DNA of 64,000 nucleotides from CBDBEU01 sp965204565 (GTDB lineage Bacteria > Pseudomonadota > Alphaproteobacteria > Rhizobiales > TMED25). The first letter of the stretch is position 1. Each line of letters opens with the position of its first letter. The notes under the pieces were generated by a model. It worked only from the letters and a program-made list of their open reading frames with translations. It did not search any database and had not been told where the DNA came from. The translations under genes and the position numbers were made by a program. Location of the stretch: positions 868,001 to 932,000 of the forward strand of contig CBDBEU010000004.1 of the NCBI GenBank assembly GCA_965204565.1, in the 5' to 3' direction. Below, piece by piece: positions 38,601-48,267 of the stretch.

Positions 38601-39805
38601 GGTTGATTCAAATGTTTGCCTCAACACTTCAGTCTTTGATGGAAAGATGGAGTGTTCACGATGGGCTGCCGTCGACGTCTCTATTTTACCGATAGCCGGA
38701 AGGCAGAGATTTGGGATCGCCGGCAGCCTGGGGAGTCGATGCGTTCGATTGGCCGCGGGTTCGATCGCAACTCATCGCCGATCTTTCCCTTGCTGTCCCG
38801 GACGGGTGGTATCCGGCCGCTGGCGCACACAAGGTCGCGTCCAGCATTGACGCATTGTGATCGAGAGAAGGTCCCGGAGGGCTTGGGGCGCAACTGTCCT
38901 TTCGTGCGATCGCGTCAGCTACGCCGAGCGCCGTGGACGATCAGCCGCGCGGTGGAGCCGCAATGGCGGCCGCGCGGGGTATCGCGCTGCGCGGTCGGAT
39001 CAGGCTGCCCGGGACCGGGCTCTGCGCCCCAGGCTGTGCAAGCTTGCTTGTCGGCGATCGCTCTGCCGGACACGATCGGGCAGGCTTGAGCGCAAGTGGT
39101 CTCCTCAGCAAATCGTGGGCTGTCTGAAGCGCAAGCATCCCAATGATGAGGATGCCCGCCTGTCCCATGAGACCATCTATCGAGGCCTGTTCATCCGGAC
39201 CCGGGGCAGACCCGGGGCGTTCTGAAGAAGGAATTGCCGGCCCGTCTGCGCGCAACACGCGCGATCCGCGAACGTCCGGCCGCCGCACGGGACCTCGCCA
39301 TCCCCGGCCACCGGGAGGGGGATTCGATTGCCGGCTCTCGCAACAGTTACATCGCAACGCTGGTCGAGCGTCAGTCCCGTTACGTGCTCCTCGCCAAGGT
39401 CCCCGACAAGAACACCGACGGCGTCGTAACCGCGCTCGTCAGGCAGGTTCAGCACCTGCCGCGTGAACTTGCGCGGGTCGCTCACCCGGGACCGGGGCAA
39501 GGAACTTGCCGACCTCGAGGTCTGCTTCTGCGATCCCCACAGTCCCCGGCAGCGCGGCACCAACGAGAACACCAACCGGCTGCTGCGACAGTACTTCCCC
39601 AAAGGCACTGACCTGTCTATGCACAGCCGGGCCAAACCCGATTCCGTGGCGCGGGAACTCAATGAGCGGCAGAGAGAGACGTTGAACGACCACTCACCTG
39701 ATGAGAAGTTCGCTGAGTGTGTGGCGGCGATCCGTTGAATCGGCAGAAACATCGGACATTCCGATCCGGGTCGAGGGTGGATCAAATTTGCATCTGAAAT
39801 CAACC
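38601..39805 (+). mobile_element. IS30-family element, degenerate
   Basis: The left end GGTTGATTCAAATG and right end CATCTGAAATCAACC are imperfect inverted repeats. The plus-strand transposase starts at 38661 (MGCRRRLYFTDSRKAEIWDR), then breaks through several frames: SFDRNSSPIFPLLSRTGGI-type sequence, RKWSPQQIVGCLKRKHPNDE, SHETIYRGLF, then ATLVERQSRYVLLAKVPDKN and FCDPHSPRQRGTNENTNRLL (catalytic-domain end), with a stop at 39736-39738. At least four frame changes show it is dead. No target duplication was recognised. Confidence 0.8.
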
Positions 39806-39857
39806 TACGCCAACGATGCCATGTCTTGTGTGACGTGGATCACAATCAGACGGAATT

Positions 39858-41444
39858 TCAGAAGGCCAACCTCTTGGTCTGGAGCACATTGGGAAGGTCT
39901 GCGAGCTTGGCCAGAATGTCATCGCCAAGGCGATCATCGATCTCAAGCAGAGCAATGGCATTGCCGCCAGAGTATTTCCGTCCGAGATGGAAGGTTGCGA
40001 TATTGACGCCTGCTTCGCCCAGAATGGAACCTAGAGCCCCGATCAGGCCTGGCTTGTCCTGATTGCTGATGTAAAGCATATGCGGCGCGAAACGCACCTC
40101 CATGTCGATTCCCTTGATCTGGATGATGCGCGGCTGACCATCAGAAAAAACGGTACCGGCGACTGAACGCTCCTGGTGTTCGGTGCGCACGGTCAGGCGC
40201 ACGTATGATTCATAGGCTCCATGACTTTCGCGCCGGGTCTCCTCGACATCGATGCCGCGTTCGCGCACGATTGCAGGTGCGGAGACCATGTTCACGTCTT
40301 CCAGCAGCGGCCGCAACACACCGGTGATCGCGGATGCGGTCAGAGCGCGGGTGTTCAAGTCCCCGACCTCTCCGGCATATTCCAGACGCAATCCAAGGAT
40401 CGCGGTTTCTGTCAGCTGGCCTGCAAAAGAGCCCAATTGCTCGACAAGCTGCAGATAGGGCTTGATGCGCGGTGCTTCCTCGGCCGACACGGACGGGAAA
40501 TTGATTGCATTAGCGATCGCGCTGGTCAGAAGATAGTCGCTCATCTGATCTGCGATCTGCAGGGCCACATTTTCCTGCGCCTCGCTGGTGGAAGCGCCCA
40601 GATGCGGCGTGCAGATGATGTTGGGCGCATCAAACAGGATGGACTCGCGGGCGGGTTCCTCGACAAACACATCGAAGGCGGCACCGGCTATATGACCGTC
40701 GAGCAGACCCTGTTTCAGCGCTGCTTCATCAACCAGCCCACCACGGGCGCAATTGATGATCCGCACTCCTTTGCGCATAGCGGAGATCGTGCCGGCATCG
40801 ATAATGTTGCGGGTCTTGTCGGTCAGCGGCGTGTGCAGGGAGATAAAATCGGCGCGGGCGAAGATCTCGAGCAAATCGACCTTCTCGACACTCAGATCCA
40901 CTGCATGCTCGTCACTCAGATAGGGGTCATAGGCGATCACCTTCATCCTCAGTCCGCGAGCGCGGTCGGCAACGATCGAGCCGACATTGCCGCAGCCGAT
41001 GATGCCCAATGTTTTGCCGGTGATTTCAGTACCCATGAACCGGCTTTTCTCCCACTTGCCGGCGCGCGTGGAGGCATCGGCCTCGGGCAACTGGCGAGCC
41101 AGACCCATCATCATTGCAATCGCATGCTCGGCCGTGGTGATCGAATTGCCAAACGGCGTGTTCATGACAATGACGCCATTGGCGCTTGCTGCGGGAATAT
41201 CGATATTGTCGACGCCGATGCCGGCACGTCCCACGACCTTGAGTTTGCCGGCGCGCGCCAGAAGTTTTTCGGTGACCTTCGTGGCCGAGCGCACGGCCAG
41301 CCCGTCAAATTCACCAATCACATCGGCAAGCCGGTCCTTGTCCTTGCCAAGATCGGGTGCGTATTCGACATCGATGCCGTGATCAGAAAACTTGGCGACC
41401 GCAGCTTCGCTAAGGCTGTCTGAAATCAGTACACGAGGCGCCAT
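39858..41444 (-). CDS. serA: D-3-phosphoglycerate dehydrogenase
   Basis: SerA catalyses the first step of serine synthesis, oxidising 3-phosphoglycerate with NAD. The 528-residue protein has the NAD loop GKTLGIIGCGNVGSIVADRA, catalytic Arg in NCARGGLVDE, Glu and His in VFVEEPARE and CTPHLGAS, then an intervening domain and a C-terminal ACT domain (MLYISNQDKPGLIGALGSIL). The ATG at 41444 follows AGGAGG with 7-nt spacing, which decides the start; the frame is open further upstream. It lies 58 nt after serC on the same strand. Confidence 0.96.
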   Translation of the reverse strand: MAPRVLISDSLSEAAVAKFSDHGIDVEYAPDLGKDKDRLADVIGEFDGLAVRSATKVTEKLLARAGKLKVVGRAGIGVDNIDIPAASANGVIVMNTPFGNSITTAEHAIAMMMGLARQLPEADASTRAGKWEKSRFMGTEITGKTLGIIGCGNVGSIVADRARGLRMKVIAYDPYLSDEHAVDLSVEKVDLLEIFARADFISLHTPLTDKTRNIIDAGTISAMRKGVRIINCARGGLVDEAALKQGLLDGHIAGAAFDVFVEEPARESILFDAPNIICTPHLGASTSEAQENVALQIADQMSDYLLTSAIANAINFPSVSAEEAPRIKPYLQLVEQLGSFAGQLTETAILGLRLEYAGEVGDLNTRALTASAITGVLRPLLEDVNMVSAPAIVRERGIDVEETRRESHGAYESYVRLTVRTEHQERSVAGTVFSDGQPRIIQIKGIDMEVRFAPHMLYISNQDKPGLIGALGSILGEAGVNIATFHLGRKYSGGNAIALLEIDDRLGDDILAKLADLPNVLQTKRLAF

Positions 41445-41502
41445 TGGCGCACCTCCTTGTTGGGAATCGACCGGTGGCCGAGCAAAGTTGGAAAAAGCCG
41501 TT

Positions 41503-42678
41503 TCAAGCGGCGCTGTGAAGCGCAGCCTTTGCTTTGTGGTATGCCCATTCAATCCAAGATGTCAGGGCCTTCACGTCTGCTTGTTCAACAGTGGCCCCGC
41601 ACCAGATGCGCAAGCCCGGAGGAGCATCGCGATAGGCGCTAATGTCAAAAGCAACGTTCTCAGCTTCAAGTGCGTCGACCACAGTTTTTGCAAATACCGC
41701 CTGTTCAGATGCTTCAAGGGTGTTGGTTTCGGGGGCGGTGAACTGGAGGCACACCGACGTATTGGAGCGTATACGCGGATCAGCGGCCAAAAAGTCGATC
41801 CACGGTGTCGCAGCAACCCAGTCTGCAAGCACACGCGCATTGGCATCGGCGCGCGCAATCAGTGCATCAAGCCCGCCGGTCCGTTCTGCCCAGTCAAGCG
41901 CCGCAAGGTAATCGGCAACGCAGAGCATGGATGGCGTATTGATGGTCGAGCCGGCAAATACCGCTTCATCAATCCTGCCGGTCTTGGTGAGCCGGAAAAT
42001 CTTCGGCAATGGCCAGGGCGGGGTATATGTCTGAAGTCGTTCGGCGGCTCTGGGTGAGATCACCAGCATGCCGTGCTGAGCCTCACCACCCAGCACTTTC
42101 TGCCAGGAAAAAGTCGTTACATCGAGCTTTGACCAATCGAGCGGCTGGGCGAACACGGCAGAAGTTGCATCGCACAATGTAAGGCCCTGGCGATCGTTGG
42201 CAATCCAGTCCGCATTGGGAACGCGCGCGCCGGAGGTGGTGCCGTTCCAGACGAACACGATATCGCGCGCAGGATCGGTTGCGGCAAGGTCCGGCAGCGC
42301 GCCATAGGCGGCTTCCATCACCCGCACATCGTCGAGCTTGAGCTGCTTGACTGCGTCGGTGACCCAGCCGCTGCCGAACGACTCCCATGTCAGAACGTCA
42401 ACGCCGCGCGCTCCCAGAAGCGACCACATCGCCATTTCAAACGCGCCGGTATCGGAAGCTGGAACAATGGCAATACGGTAATCGTCCGGCACGCCGAGCA
42501 GGGTGTGGGTGCGCTCGATCGCTAGCTTGAGCTGTGCCTTGGCGGGCGCTGCGCGGTGTGAGCGTGCAAGGCAGGAAAGATCGAGATTATCGACGGACCA
42601 GCCGGGAAACTTGGCACAGGGACCGGACGAAAACATCGGCGACCCCGGCCGCACGGCAGGGTGCGGAAGGTGTGTCAT
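41503..42678 (-). CDS. serC: Phosphoserine aminotransferase
   Basis: SerC transfers an amino group from glutamate to phosphohydroxypyruvate, the second step of serine synthesis. The 391-residue protein is of the alphaproteobacterial type, with the PLP-binding lysine in TFSWQKVLGGEAQHG and a conserved N-terminus FSSGPCAKFPGWSVDNL. The C-terminal region ends RIWCGATVEQADVKALTSWI. It is the first gene of a serC-serA operon and is preceded by a likely cis-acting RNA. Confidence 0.95.
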   Translation of the reverse strand: MTHLPHPAVRPGSPMFSSGPCAKFPGWSVDNLDLSCLARSHRAAPAKAQLKLAIERTHTLLGVPDDYRIAIVPASDTGAFEMAMWSLLGARGVDVLTWESFGSGWVTDAVKQLKLDDVRVMEAAYGALPDLAATDPARDIVFVWNGTTSGARVPNADWIANDRQGLTLCDATSAVFAQPLDWSKLDVTTFSWQKVLGGEAQHGMLVISPRAAERLQTYTPPWPLPKIFRLTKTGRIDEAVFAGSTINTPSMLCVADYLAALDWAERTGGLDALIARADANARVLADWVAATPWIDFLAADPRIRSNTSVCLQFTAPETNTLEASEQAVFAKTVVDALEAENVAFDISAYRDAPPGLRIWCGATVEQADVKALTSWIEWAYHKAKAALHSAA

Positions 42679-42682
42679 CAGT

Positions 42683-42720
42683 CTACCCTTTCAGATAGTC
42701 GCCCCTCGTTGGGGAGGGGT
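42683..42720 (-). promoter_or_regulatory. Candidate serC leader RNA motif
   Basis: Directly before the serC ATG, the transcript would form two hairpins. The first is CCCCUC-CCCAAC-GAGGGG (42719-42702). The second is CUAUC-UGAAAG-GGUAG (42698-42683), which covers the purine-rich ribosome-binding region 5 nt before the start codon. A conserved serC motif at this position is described in alphaproteobacteria. The match was judged by eye for position and shape, not by a covariance model. Confidence 0.5.
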
Positions 42721-42839
42721 GTCCCATGGGCGAATGTATTGGAATACCGCGAAAACTGCAAGTGCAATAGCAGCTTGGCAGTCATGCGTAATTCACATGG
42801 CGTTTCGCAAAAGCGGGGATTTTCGACAAAGAGCGGCAA

Positions 42840-43325
42840 TCAATTGCGACAATTACCGCTTGAACCTTGGAACAGTCGGGTTGCGGTTGAGGTGCCGAGC
42901 GTGACCTTGAAATAATTCACCGTCTCTTTCAATCCTTCATCCAGCGAGACCTTCCGTTCCCAATCAAGCACCTGCCTTGCCATGGTGGTATCCGGTTGGC
43001 GTTGTCTCGGATCATCATCGGGAAGCGATTGATACTCGATCTTTGAAGATGACCGCGTTAGCGAGCGCACCCTGTCGGCCAACTCGCGAATGGTGAATTC
43101 ATTGGCATCGCCGAGATTGATCGGACCGGTGCAGGAGGCGTCAGCGACCATCAGCCGCAGCAGCGCGGCCACCATATCATCGATGTAGCAAAATGAGCAC
43201 GTCTGGCTATCGTCCCCCAATATCGTGATCGGCTCACCCCTCAGCGCCTGGACGATGAAAGTTGAGACCACGCGGCCATCGTCGACCTTCATGCGGGGAC
43301 CATATGTATTGCCCCCACATCCCCC
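42840..43325 (-). pseudogene. NAD-dependent nucleotide-sugar epimerase/decarboxylase, C-terminal fragment
   Basis: The minus strand encodes NTYGPRMKVDDGRVVSTFIV, ILGDDSQTCSFCYIDDMVAA, TGPINLGDANEFTIRELADR and DDDPRQRQPDTTMARQVLDW, the C-terminal half of a short-chain dehydrogenase of the UDP-glucuronate decarboxylase type. The Rossmann domain and catalytic Tyr-x-x-x-Lys are missing. It continues in one open frame with upstream IS1380 and aldehyde dehydrogenase sequence, but that is a recombination product, not a real fusion. Confidence 0.78.
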
Positions 43326-43329
43326 AATT

Positions 43330-44515
43330 AGAACGCCGTTTCGATCATGCTGCCGCTGTTTTGCGTACGGATCAAGCCTCTTGGGCGGGCTGTGTCGTGG
43401 TTCGGGCATCCGGTTCGTGAACCGGGCGCGATTTATGGCTGCTGCAACGGGCTTGAACCGGAATTCGGTCTGACCGGCACCCGTCGGGTCAGACCCGTCG
43501 AGCCGCTTTCGCCAGGGTTTGATCGCCGACACCGTCATGCAGGTACCGCTGGCCGGTACCGGTGGCGCACGGAGCCGTTGGATGGCCGCAAGGATGCGGG
43601 GTGAACAGAGCGCCGCCGACAGCCGCCCCGGCCGGTTGGAACGTGATGGCTCGGGCGTGGCGGACGACCCGCGCTCCGATCCTGATGAGACGGGTCCGCA
43701 GGCCGGTCGGCGCCCTGCAGCAAGACACCGGGATTGCAGGCCGATGCATGAGGCTGAAGCCGCACCTCGTTCCGCGCCATGCCCTTGCAGGAAAGACGCG
43801 TCCGATTGATCGCCTTCCTTCCTTCCTCGACATGCCGTCCGGCGGTGCCGCGCTGGTTGTAGAACCGAATGATCCGGTCCAGCTCCATCGGCGGGTTGGT
43901 GACCACGAAGCCGATCTTTGGGAAGCCGAGTCTTTGGGAAGCCGATCTTTGGGATGCCGTTGGGAACCTCGGCGACGACCCGCCATGATGCCGTTCGACC
44001 TCGGCGACGACCCGCCATGATTTGTCCCATGACGCGGCCTGATACGCGAAGTCGCCGCAGATGCGCCGCACATGGGTCGGCGGGCGACCCGCGGGGCGCT
44101 TGAGCACATGACGCAATCCTGCTTTCCGGAACAGCGGCCTTCCCAGGCCGGATGGCGTAGGAACAGCCTTCCGCCTCCGGCGTCTTGTAGAGCTCTGGGA
44201 CGGCAAAAGCGGCATCGGCCCGGAAGAACCGCATATCGCGCCAACACCGGCTTGAGCACATTTTCCCGGCCATCGGCGCTGTGAACATTGCCGGGGCGCA
44301 ATGAACGGCGTTCGAGGCGGCCAAACCGGTTAAGGACGAACAAGGGGTGACGGCACATGTAGCCGAAATGCCCGTTCCAGGCGGTGCCTTCCTGCGCGCC
44401 ATGGGGCGGGCCGACCGAACCGCCCATGTCCGGTGTGATCCATTCGGGCGCCATCGCGGCGTGAGCCCGATCTGTGACAGCGATGCCCCGCGTCCGGTAT
44501 TCTTGACGCCGGTCC
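43330..44515 (-). mobile_element. IS1380-family element, copy 2 (fragment)
   Basis: Minus-strand frames encode the middle and end of an IS1380 transposase: HGAQEGTAWNGHFGYMCRHP, LFVLNRFGRLERRSLRPGNV, HSADG and later HVPTGRGGCRRRS-like degenerate C-terminus. The N-terminal third and both terminal repeats are absent. It sits exactly between an aldehyde dehydrogenase that loses its C-terminus and an epimerase that loses its N-terminus, so it marks a deletion or recombination joint. Confidence 0.72.
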
Positions 44516-45635
44516 ATGCCAGTGCCGGGTCGAGATAGTCGCAGCGGTTCATATAGACGGTGCCGGTCTCCACGCGCTCGCCAATTGATGCGGCAACGTC
44601 AGCGTCCCCGGTCCAGATCGAGGCGGTAAGGCCGTACAGGCTGTCATTCATCAGCCTGATCGCTTCCTCGTCATCCGCCACTTTCATGATCCCGATAACC
44701 GGCCCGAAGCTTTCCTCCCGCATCTGATGATTGACCTTGGTCAGCACCTGCGGCGCGCAATAGGGGTTGGCTGCAACGCTGCGGTCAAAATCACGCGCAT
44801 CGATATGTGCCTTGGCGCCCGAACGTGTCGCCGCCTGCACCTGTTCGCGCACGAAATCCGCACCCTTTGCGTTGGCCATTGGACCCAATGTTGTCGCCTC
44901 ATCGAACGGGTCGCCCAAAACATACTTGCGCGTCAGATCGACAAAGACGCCGACAAATTCCTTGAAAACCTTTTCGTGCACATAGATGCGCTCAATGCCG
45001 CAGCAGCACTGGCCGGAATTGTAAAAGGCGCCGTCCACTAGATTCTCGACCGCATGGCCGACCTCGGCATCGGCGTGCACGAAGACCGGGTCCTTGCCGC
45101 CAAGCTCGAACCCAAGGGTTGTGAATGTGCCGGCAACGGCTTTTTCAATGGCGCGGCCGCCGGATACCGAACCGGTGAAATTGACATGATCGACCGGATT
45201 GTCGGCAATCATGCGCTCGGACTGGCGGTGGCTGAGCACAAGATTTTGAAACAGCCCGGCTGGAACGCCGGCATTGTTAAAGGCCTGTTGAAAGCACTCG
45301 CCAACCAGAAGTGTCTGGGATGCGGCCTTGTGGATTACCACACTGCCTGAAAGCAGTGCCGGAACGATGGTGTTGAACGCCGTCAGATAGGGATAATTCC
45401 ACGGCGCGATGACGAAAACCACGCCGACCGGCTGGCGCTTGATATAGCGTCGAAAGCCCGGCTGGTCGGTAAACTCGATGGGCTCGAATGCTACGGTCGC
45501 ATTTTCCACGCACCATTTGAGCCGTTTCTCAAAGCCGCCGAATTCGCCTCCATAGCGCACCGGACGGTCCACATAGACCGATCCGTCAACTGGAGAGAAA
45601 ATTTCGATTCGCTCGATCATACTACTCATACTCAT
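44516..45635 (-). pseudogene. Aldehyde dehydrogenase, internally deleted and 3'-truncated by IS1380
   Basis: The ALDH core is long and readable: VVFVIAPWNYPYLTAFNTIV, VNFTGSVSGGRAIEKAVAGT, catalytic Glu in TLGFELGGKDPVFVHADAEV, catalytic Cys in YNSGQCCCGIERIYVHEKVF, and NDSLYGLTASIWTGDADVAA. About 50 residues are missing between SPVDGSVYVD and RPVRYGGEFGG. The last roughly 15 residues are replaced by IS1380 sequence after WTGVKNTGRGASLSQIG. Because both lesions keep the frame, the ORF stays open and could be mistaken for an intact gene. Confidence 0.8.
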
Positions 45636-46043
45636 ACAAAGACGTTCGATAATATGCTGCAGATCCATCCACTTGCCGGACAAGAGGCGTCATCCAATCC
45701 TGCATCATTATGCGGGTTTGGAACGATCGGTCAAAATCCTCAATCTGCAATTGAACACAAAATGTCAACTTGCCGCACGCCAGTCCCCAATGCGCCGTAC
45801 AACAATTCAAAGCATCACCGGGTGAGGCTGACTACAAGGGCGATGCTCAGCATTTTGGACTGCTCAACACGCTGTGGTTAGAATTTGGTTGTACTGGCGG
45901 CTGTGAGTCAAGTGCTGTGAACTCAAGAGACGCGGTTCTCCCTTGATTAATTCATCACTATTCTGCGTGAATTACATGTTAGCCAAGTCAAGACGTAGTG
46001 GTTCGCCGGAATTGCCAGTGCCGGGGTGCGCCCGCCAATGCCG
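45636..46043. other. 408-bp stretch without a recognisable gene
   Basis: Nothing convincing is encoded on either strand between the broken aldehyde dehydrogenase and the fragment next to IS5 copy B. No tRNA, clear promoter or inverted repeat was seen. It is less GC-rich than the core. Confidence 0.5.
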
Positions 46044-46145
46044 TCATTCATTGGCGAGTGAGGCAAGGATACGCTGCAGCATCGCCGGATCATGCATGTT
46101 TTCCCTGTCCCAGCCGCCAACATTGGTGAAGTGGATCCAGTTGGA
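46044..46145 (-). pseudogene. C-terminal fragment of an unidentified protein, cut by IS5 copy B
   Basis: Thirty-three codons on the minus strand (NWIHFTNVGGWDRENMHDPA, then MLQRILASLANE and a TGA at 46044-46046) end exactly at the left border of IS5 copy B. The sequence looks like a genuine protein end but I do not recognise the family. It is not obviously continuous with the fragment on the other side of the IS. Confidence 0.45.
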
Positions 46146-47040
46146 CGCCCTGAACCCCCCTGGCTTTGAGCGTGCTGGCGTGATTCCGTGGGGATATCAG
46201 CGACGGAGGGTACGATGGCTGCACAGCGCGGGTTGTTCGATCCGGATGAGCGCTACGCGGCGTTATCGAAAGCGGGAGATCCGCTGGAGCGGCTTGCAGG
46301 GGGTATCGACTTCGAGCTCTTCCGGCCAGAGTTGGATGCGACGCTTGATCGTTCCGATGACGGCGCGCGGGCGCCGGACGAGACGACCATCCGGCGGTTC
46401 CGGGAAGCCCTGGTGCGGACCGGTGCGGTGAAGAAACTCCTCGCCCGGTTCGACGCGCATCTTAAGGACGCGGGATATCCCGTCATGGGCGGGGGCATCC
46501 CGCCTGATTGGCAGGCCAATCCCCGGAAACCGGCGCAAAAGGATCGCGACGCGCGTTGGACGGCTCAAGCGAGGGCGCAGGAAGACGCGCCCGGACGGCA
46601 CGGCGATGGGCGCAATCGCCACGCCGGTGTTCGGCTGCAAATCCCATATCAATGCCGACCGGCGCCACGGCTTCGTCCGGACATGGATCGTCACCGACGC
46701 CGCCCGGCAAGCCGATGCCCGTGCATCACGAGAGGGCCAATGCTGCACGGTCGAAGGTCCGATCCGCGATCGAACATCCCTTCGCCGGGATGAAGGCACG
46801 AATGGGGCTCTTCGTCCGCACCATCGGCATCGACCGGGCGAGGGCCAGGATCGGCATGGCCAACATCGCAGTCAACATGAAACGGCTCCTGTTCCGGGAG
46901 CGCAAAGGCGCCGTGGCATAACCCGGCCCCGGCGAAACCAAATCCCGAACCACAACCCAAGCAAAGGGCTGACCCGCATCGCGGCCGTAAATGCGCTCTC
47001 GTCACCCGATTCCAGGCAGCAGACAGGGATCTGCAGGGTG
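46143..47040 (+). mobile_element. IS5-family element, copy B (internally deleted)
   Basis: This copy shares ends and sequence with copy A at 29.6 kb. The transposase starts at 46215 (MAAQRGLFDPDERYAALSKA) but lacks several segments present in copy A, among them the block after SDDGAR, the region containing MGGQIVDATIVAA, and about 115 nt before KPMPVHHERANAARSK. At about 898 bp against 1151 bp for copy A it is a deletion derivative that cannot transpose by itself. Confidence 0.82.
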
Positions 47041-47041
47041 G

Positions 47042-47290
47042 CTAGGTGTCGACAAATTCGATTTTGACGACCTCGCCGGTCAGTGGGTCTGGAATCCTTT
47101 GCTCCTCAAATCTGGCAAAGGTGAGTTCTTCGCGACCGAACTTGCGGTACAGGCGGTGGTAATTGGCGCCACCAGCGCCTCGGCCCTGCGGCGCACATAA
47201 ACCGCCGTCTCGGTGCGGTAGATGGCGCTCTTAGTAGGCGTGCAGCGGCGACCAATCCTTGACAGAATAGTCGCGCAGATCACGCATTCG
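47042..47290 (-). pseudogene. Fragment of an unidentified gene
   Basis: The minus strand reads RLYRKFGREELTFARFEEQR, then IPDPLTGEVVKIEFVDT and a TAG at 47042-47044, immediately next to IS5 copy B. Upstream in other frames are a piece with DYSVKDWSPLHAY and an in-frame TAA. It has protein-like character, but no family can be named. Confidence 0.4.
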
Positions 47291-47359
47291 GCTCAACCGG
47301 CGCGCTCAATACCGGCTCTGCCAGGCGCATCCCCTGAAAGACTGGCCGCAATTGTATGA

Positions 47360-48247
47360 CTAGCGCGCCAGCCCGTGCCTACCGCTATCGGTTGCCCGGT
47401 AGAGCCCTCCATCGGCGGTGGTGACATAAAGGCTTGCCAGGTTGTCATCGCCAAATGCGCAGCGCATTGGCTCGTCCGCGGGGGCGGGGTGGGTCTCGAC
47501 AATCGTACCGCCCGGCGAGATCACCACGATCGATGCCGGTGTGCCGCTCTTGTTCCAACCCATGCAGGCGATGATGTTGCCGTCGCTGTCGAGGCACATG
47601 CCCTCGATACCGCGCTCTCCAAATGCCAGATTGAGCAGCGTCTTGCGCGTGCCGGCACTGCGGTGCCCGTTCAGGGGATAGGCGTGAAGCTGGCACACAT
47701 GGCCGCGCTGATGGTCGCCATCGGCGACATAGAGCGTCTTCTCATCGCCCGACAGCAGGACGCCGCGCGGGCCCACCGTGTCATAGGTGATGCGGTTGAG
47801 CCGCCATTGACCGGGCCCATAAGAATCCATCCGCAATACCGACTCATGGCTCAAGAACGGATAGGAGGGCGGGCCATAGGGCGCCTGTGCATTCAGCGGG
47901 TCAGCGATCCACACGCTGCCCTTTGAGTCGACCTGCACATCGACCGGCTGATTATGATGGGCGCTGTCCAGCAGATCTTGGGTCTGCACCGCAGTGCCGT
48001 CATTGAGGTAGTGGACAACCCGCCGGCCAGCCTCCTGGGCACCGAAGACGGTGCCGTCGCTCGCCACGGCAATGCCGTTGACGCGGCCGGTCCACCAGCG
48101 AAACTGATCGGTTTTATTGGCTTTGGGGTCAAAACGCATGATGCGCTCTTCGCCCACGGCACTGAACAGCATGCCGCTGCCGTCCCACGCCAATCCCCCG
48201 GTGCGGCCCTTGAAGGGCCCGGACACAAGCTCAAAATTCCATGCCAT
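47360..48247 (-). CDS. SMP-30/gluconolactonase/LRE family protein (1)
   Basis: The 295-residue six-bladed beta-propeller resembles SMP-30/gluconolactonases, which hydrolyse sugar lactones with a divalent metal. It shows repeated blade segments such as GLAWDGSGMLFSAVGEERIM, NGIAVASDGTVFGAQEAGRR, PRGVLLSGDEKTLYVADGDH and GIEGMCLDSDGNIIACMGWN. The last of these carries the Asp-Gly-x-x-x-Asp-like turn seen around the metal. It lies 20 nt after a second SMP-30 gene on the same strand, so the pair is likely one operon. Confidence 0.82.
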   Translation of the reverse strand: MAWNFELVSGPFKGRTGGLAWDGSGMLFSAVGEERIMRFDPKANKTDQFRWWTGRVNGIAVASDGTVFGAQEAGRRVVHYLNDGTAVQTQDLLDSAHHNQPVDVQVDSKGSVWIADPLNAQAPYGPPSYPFLSHESVLRMDSYGPGQWRLNRITYDTVGPRGVLLSGDEKTLYVADGDHQRGHVCQLHAYPLNGHRSAGTRKTLLNLAFGERGIEGMCLDSDGNIIACMGWNKSGTPASIVVISPGGTIVETHPAPADEPMRCAFGDDNLASLYVTTADGGLYRATDSGRHGLAR

Positions 48248-48267
48248 TTTTCTTCTCCCGGCCCGGT

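Noticed and set aside
40221..41423. Long plus-strand frame of 400 codons opposite serA
   Set aside because: It is the antisense shadow of serA in GC-rich DNA; the serA frame has full catalytic motifs and a strong ribosome binding site, while this frame resembles nothing.
42840..45683. A genuine aldehyde dehydrogenase-epimerase fusion enzyme
   Set aside because: The middle portion is an IS1380 fragment read in the wrong frame, and both enzyme parts lack essential segments.
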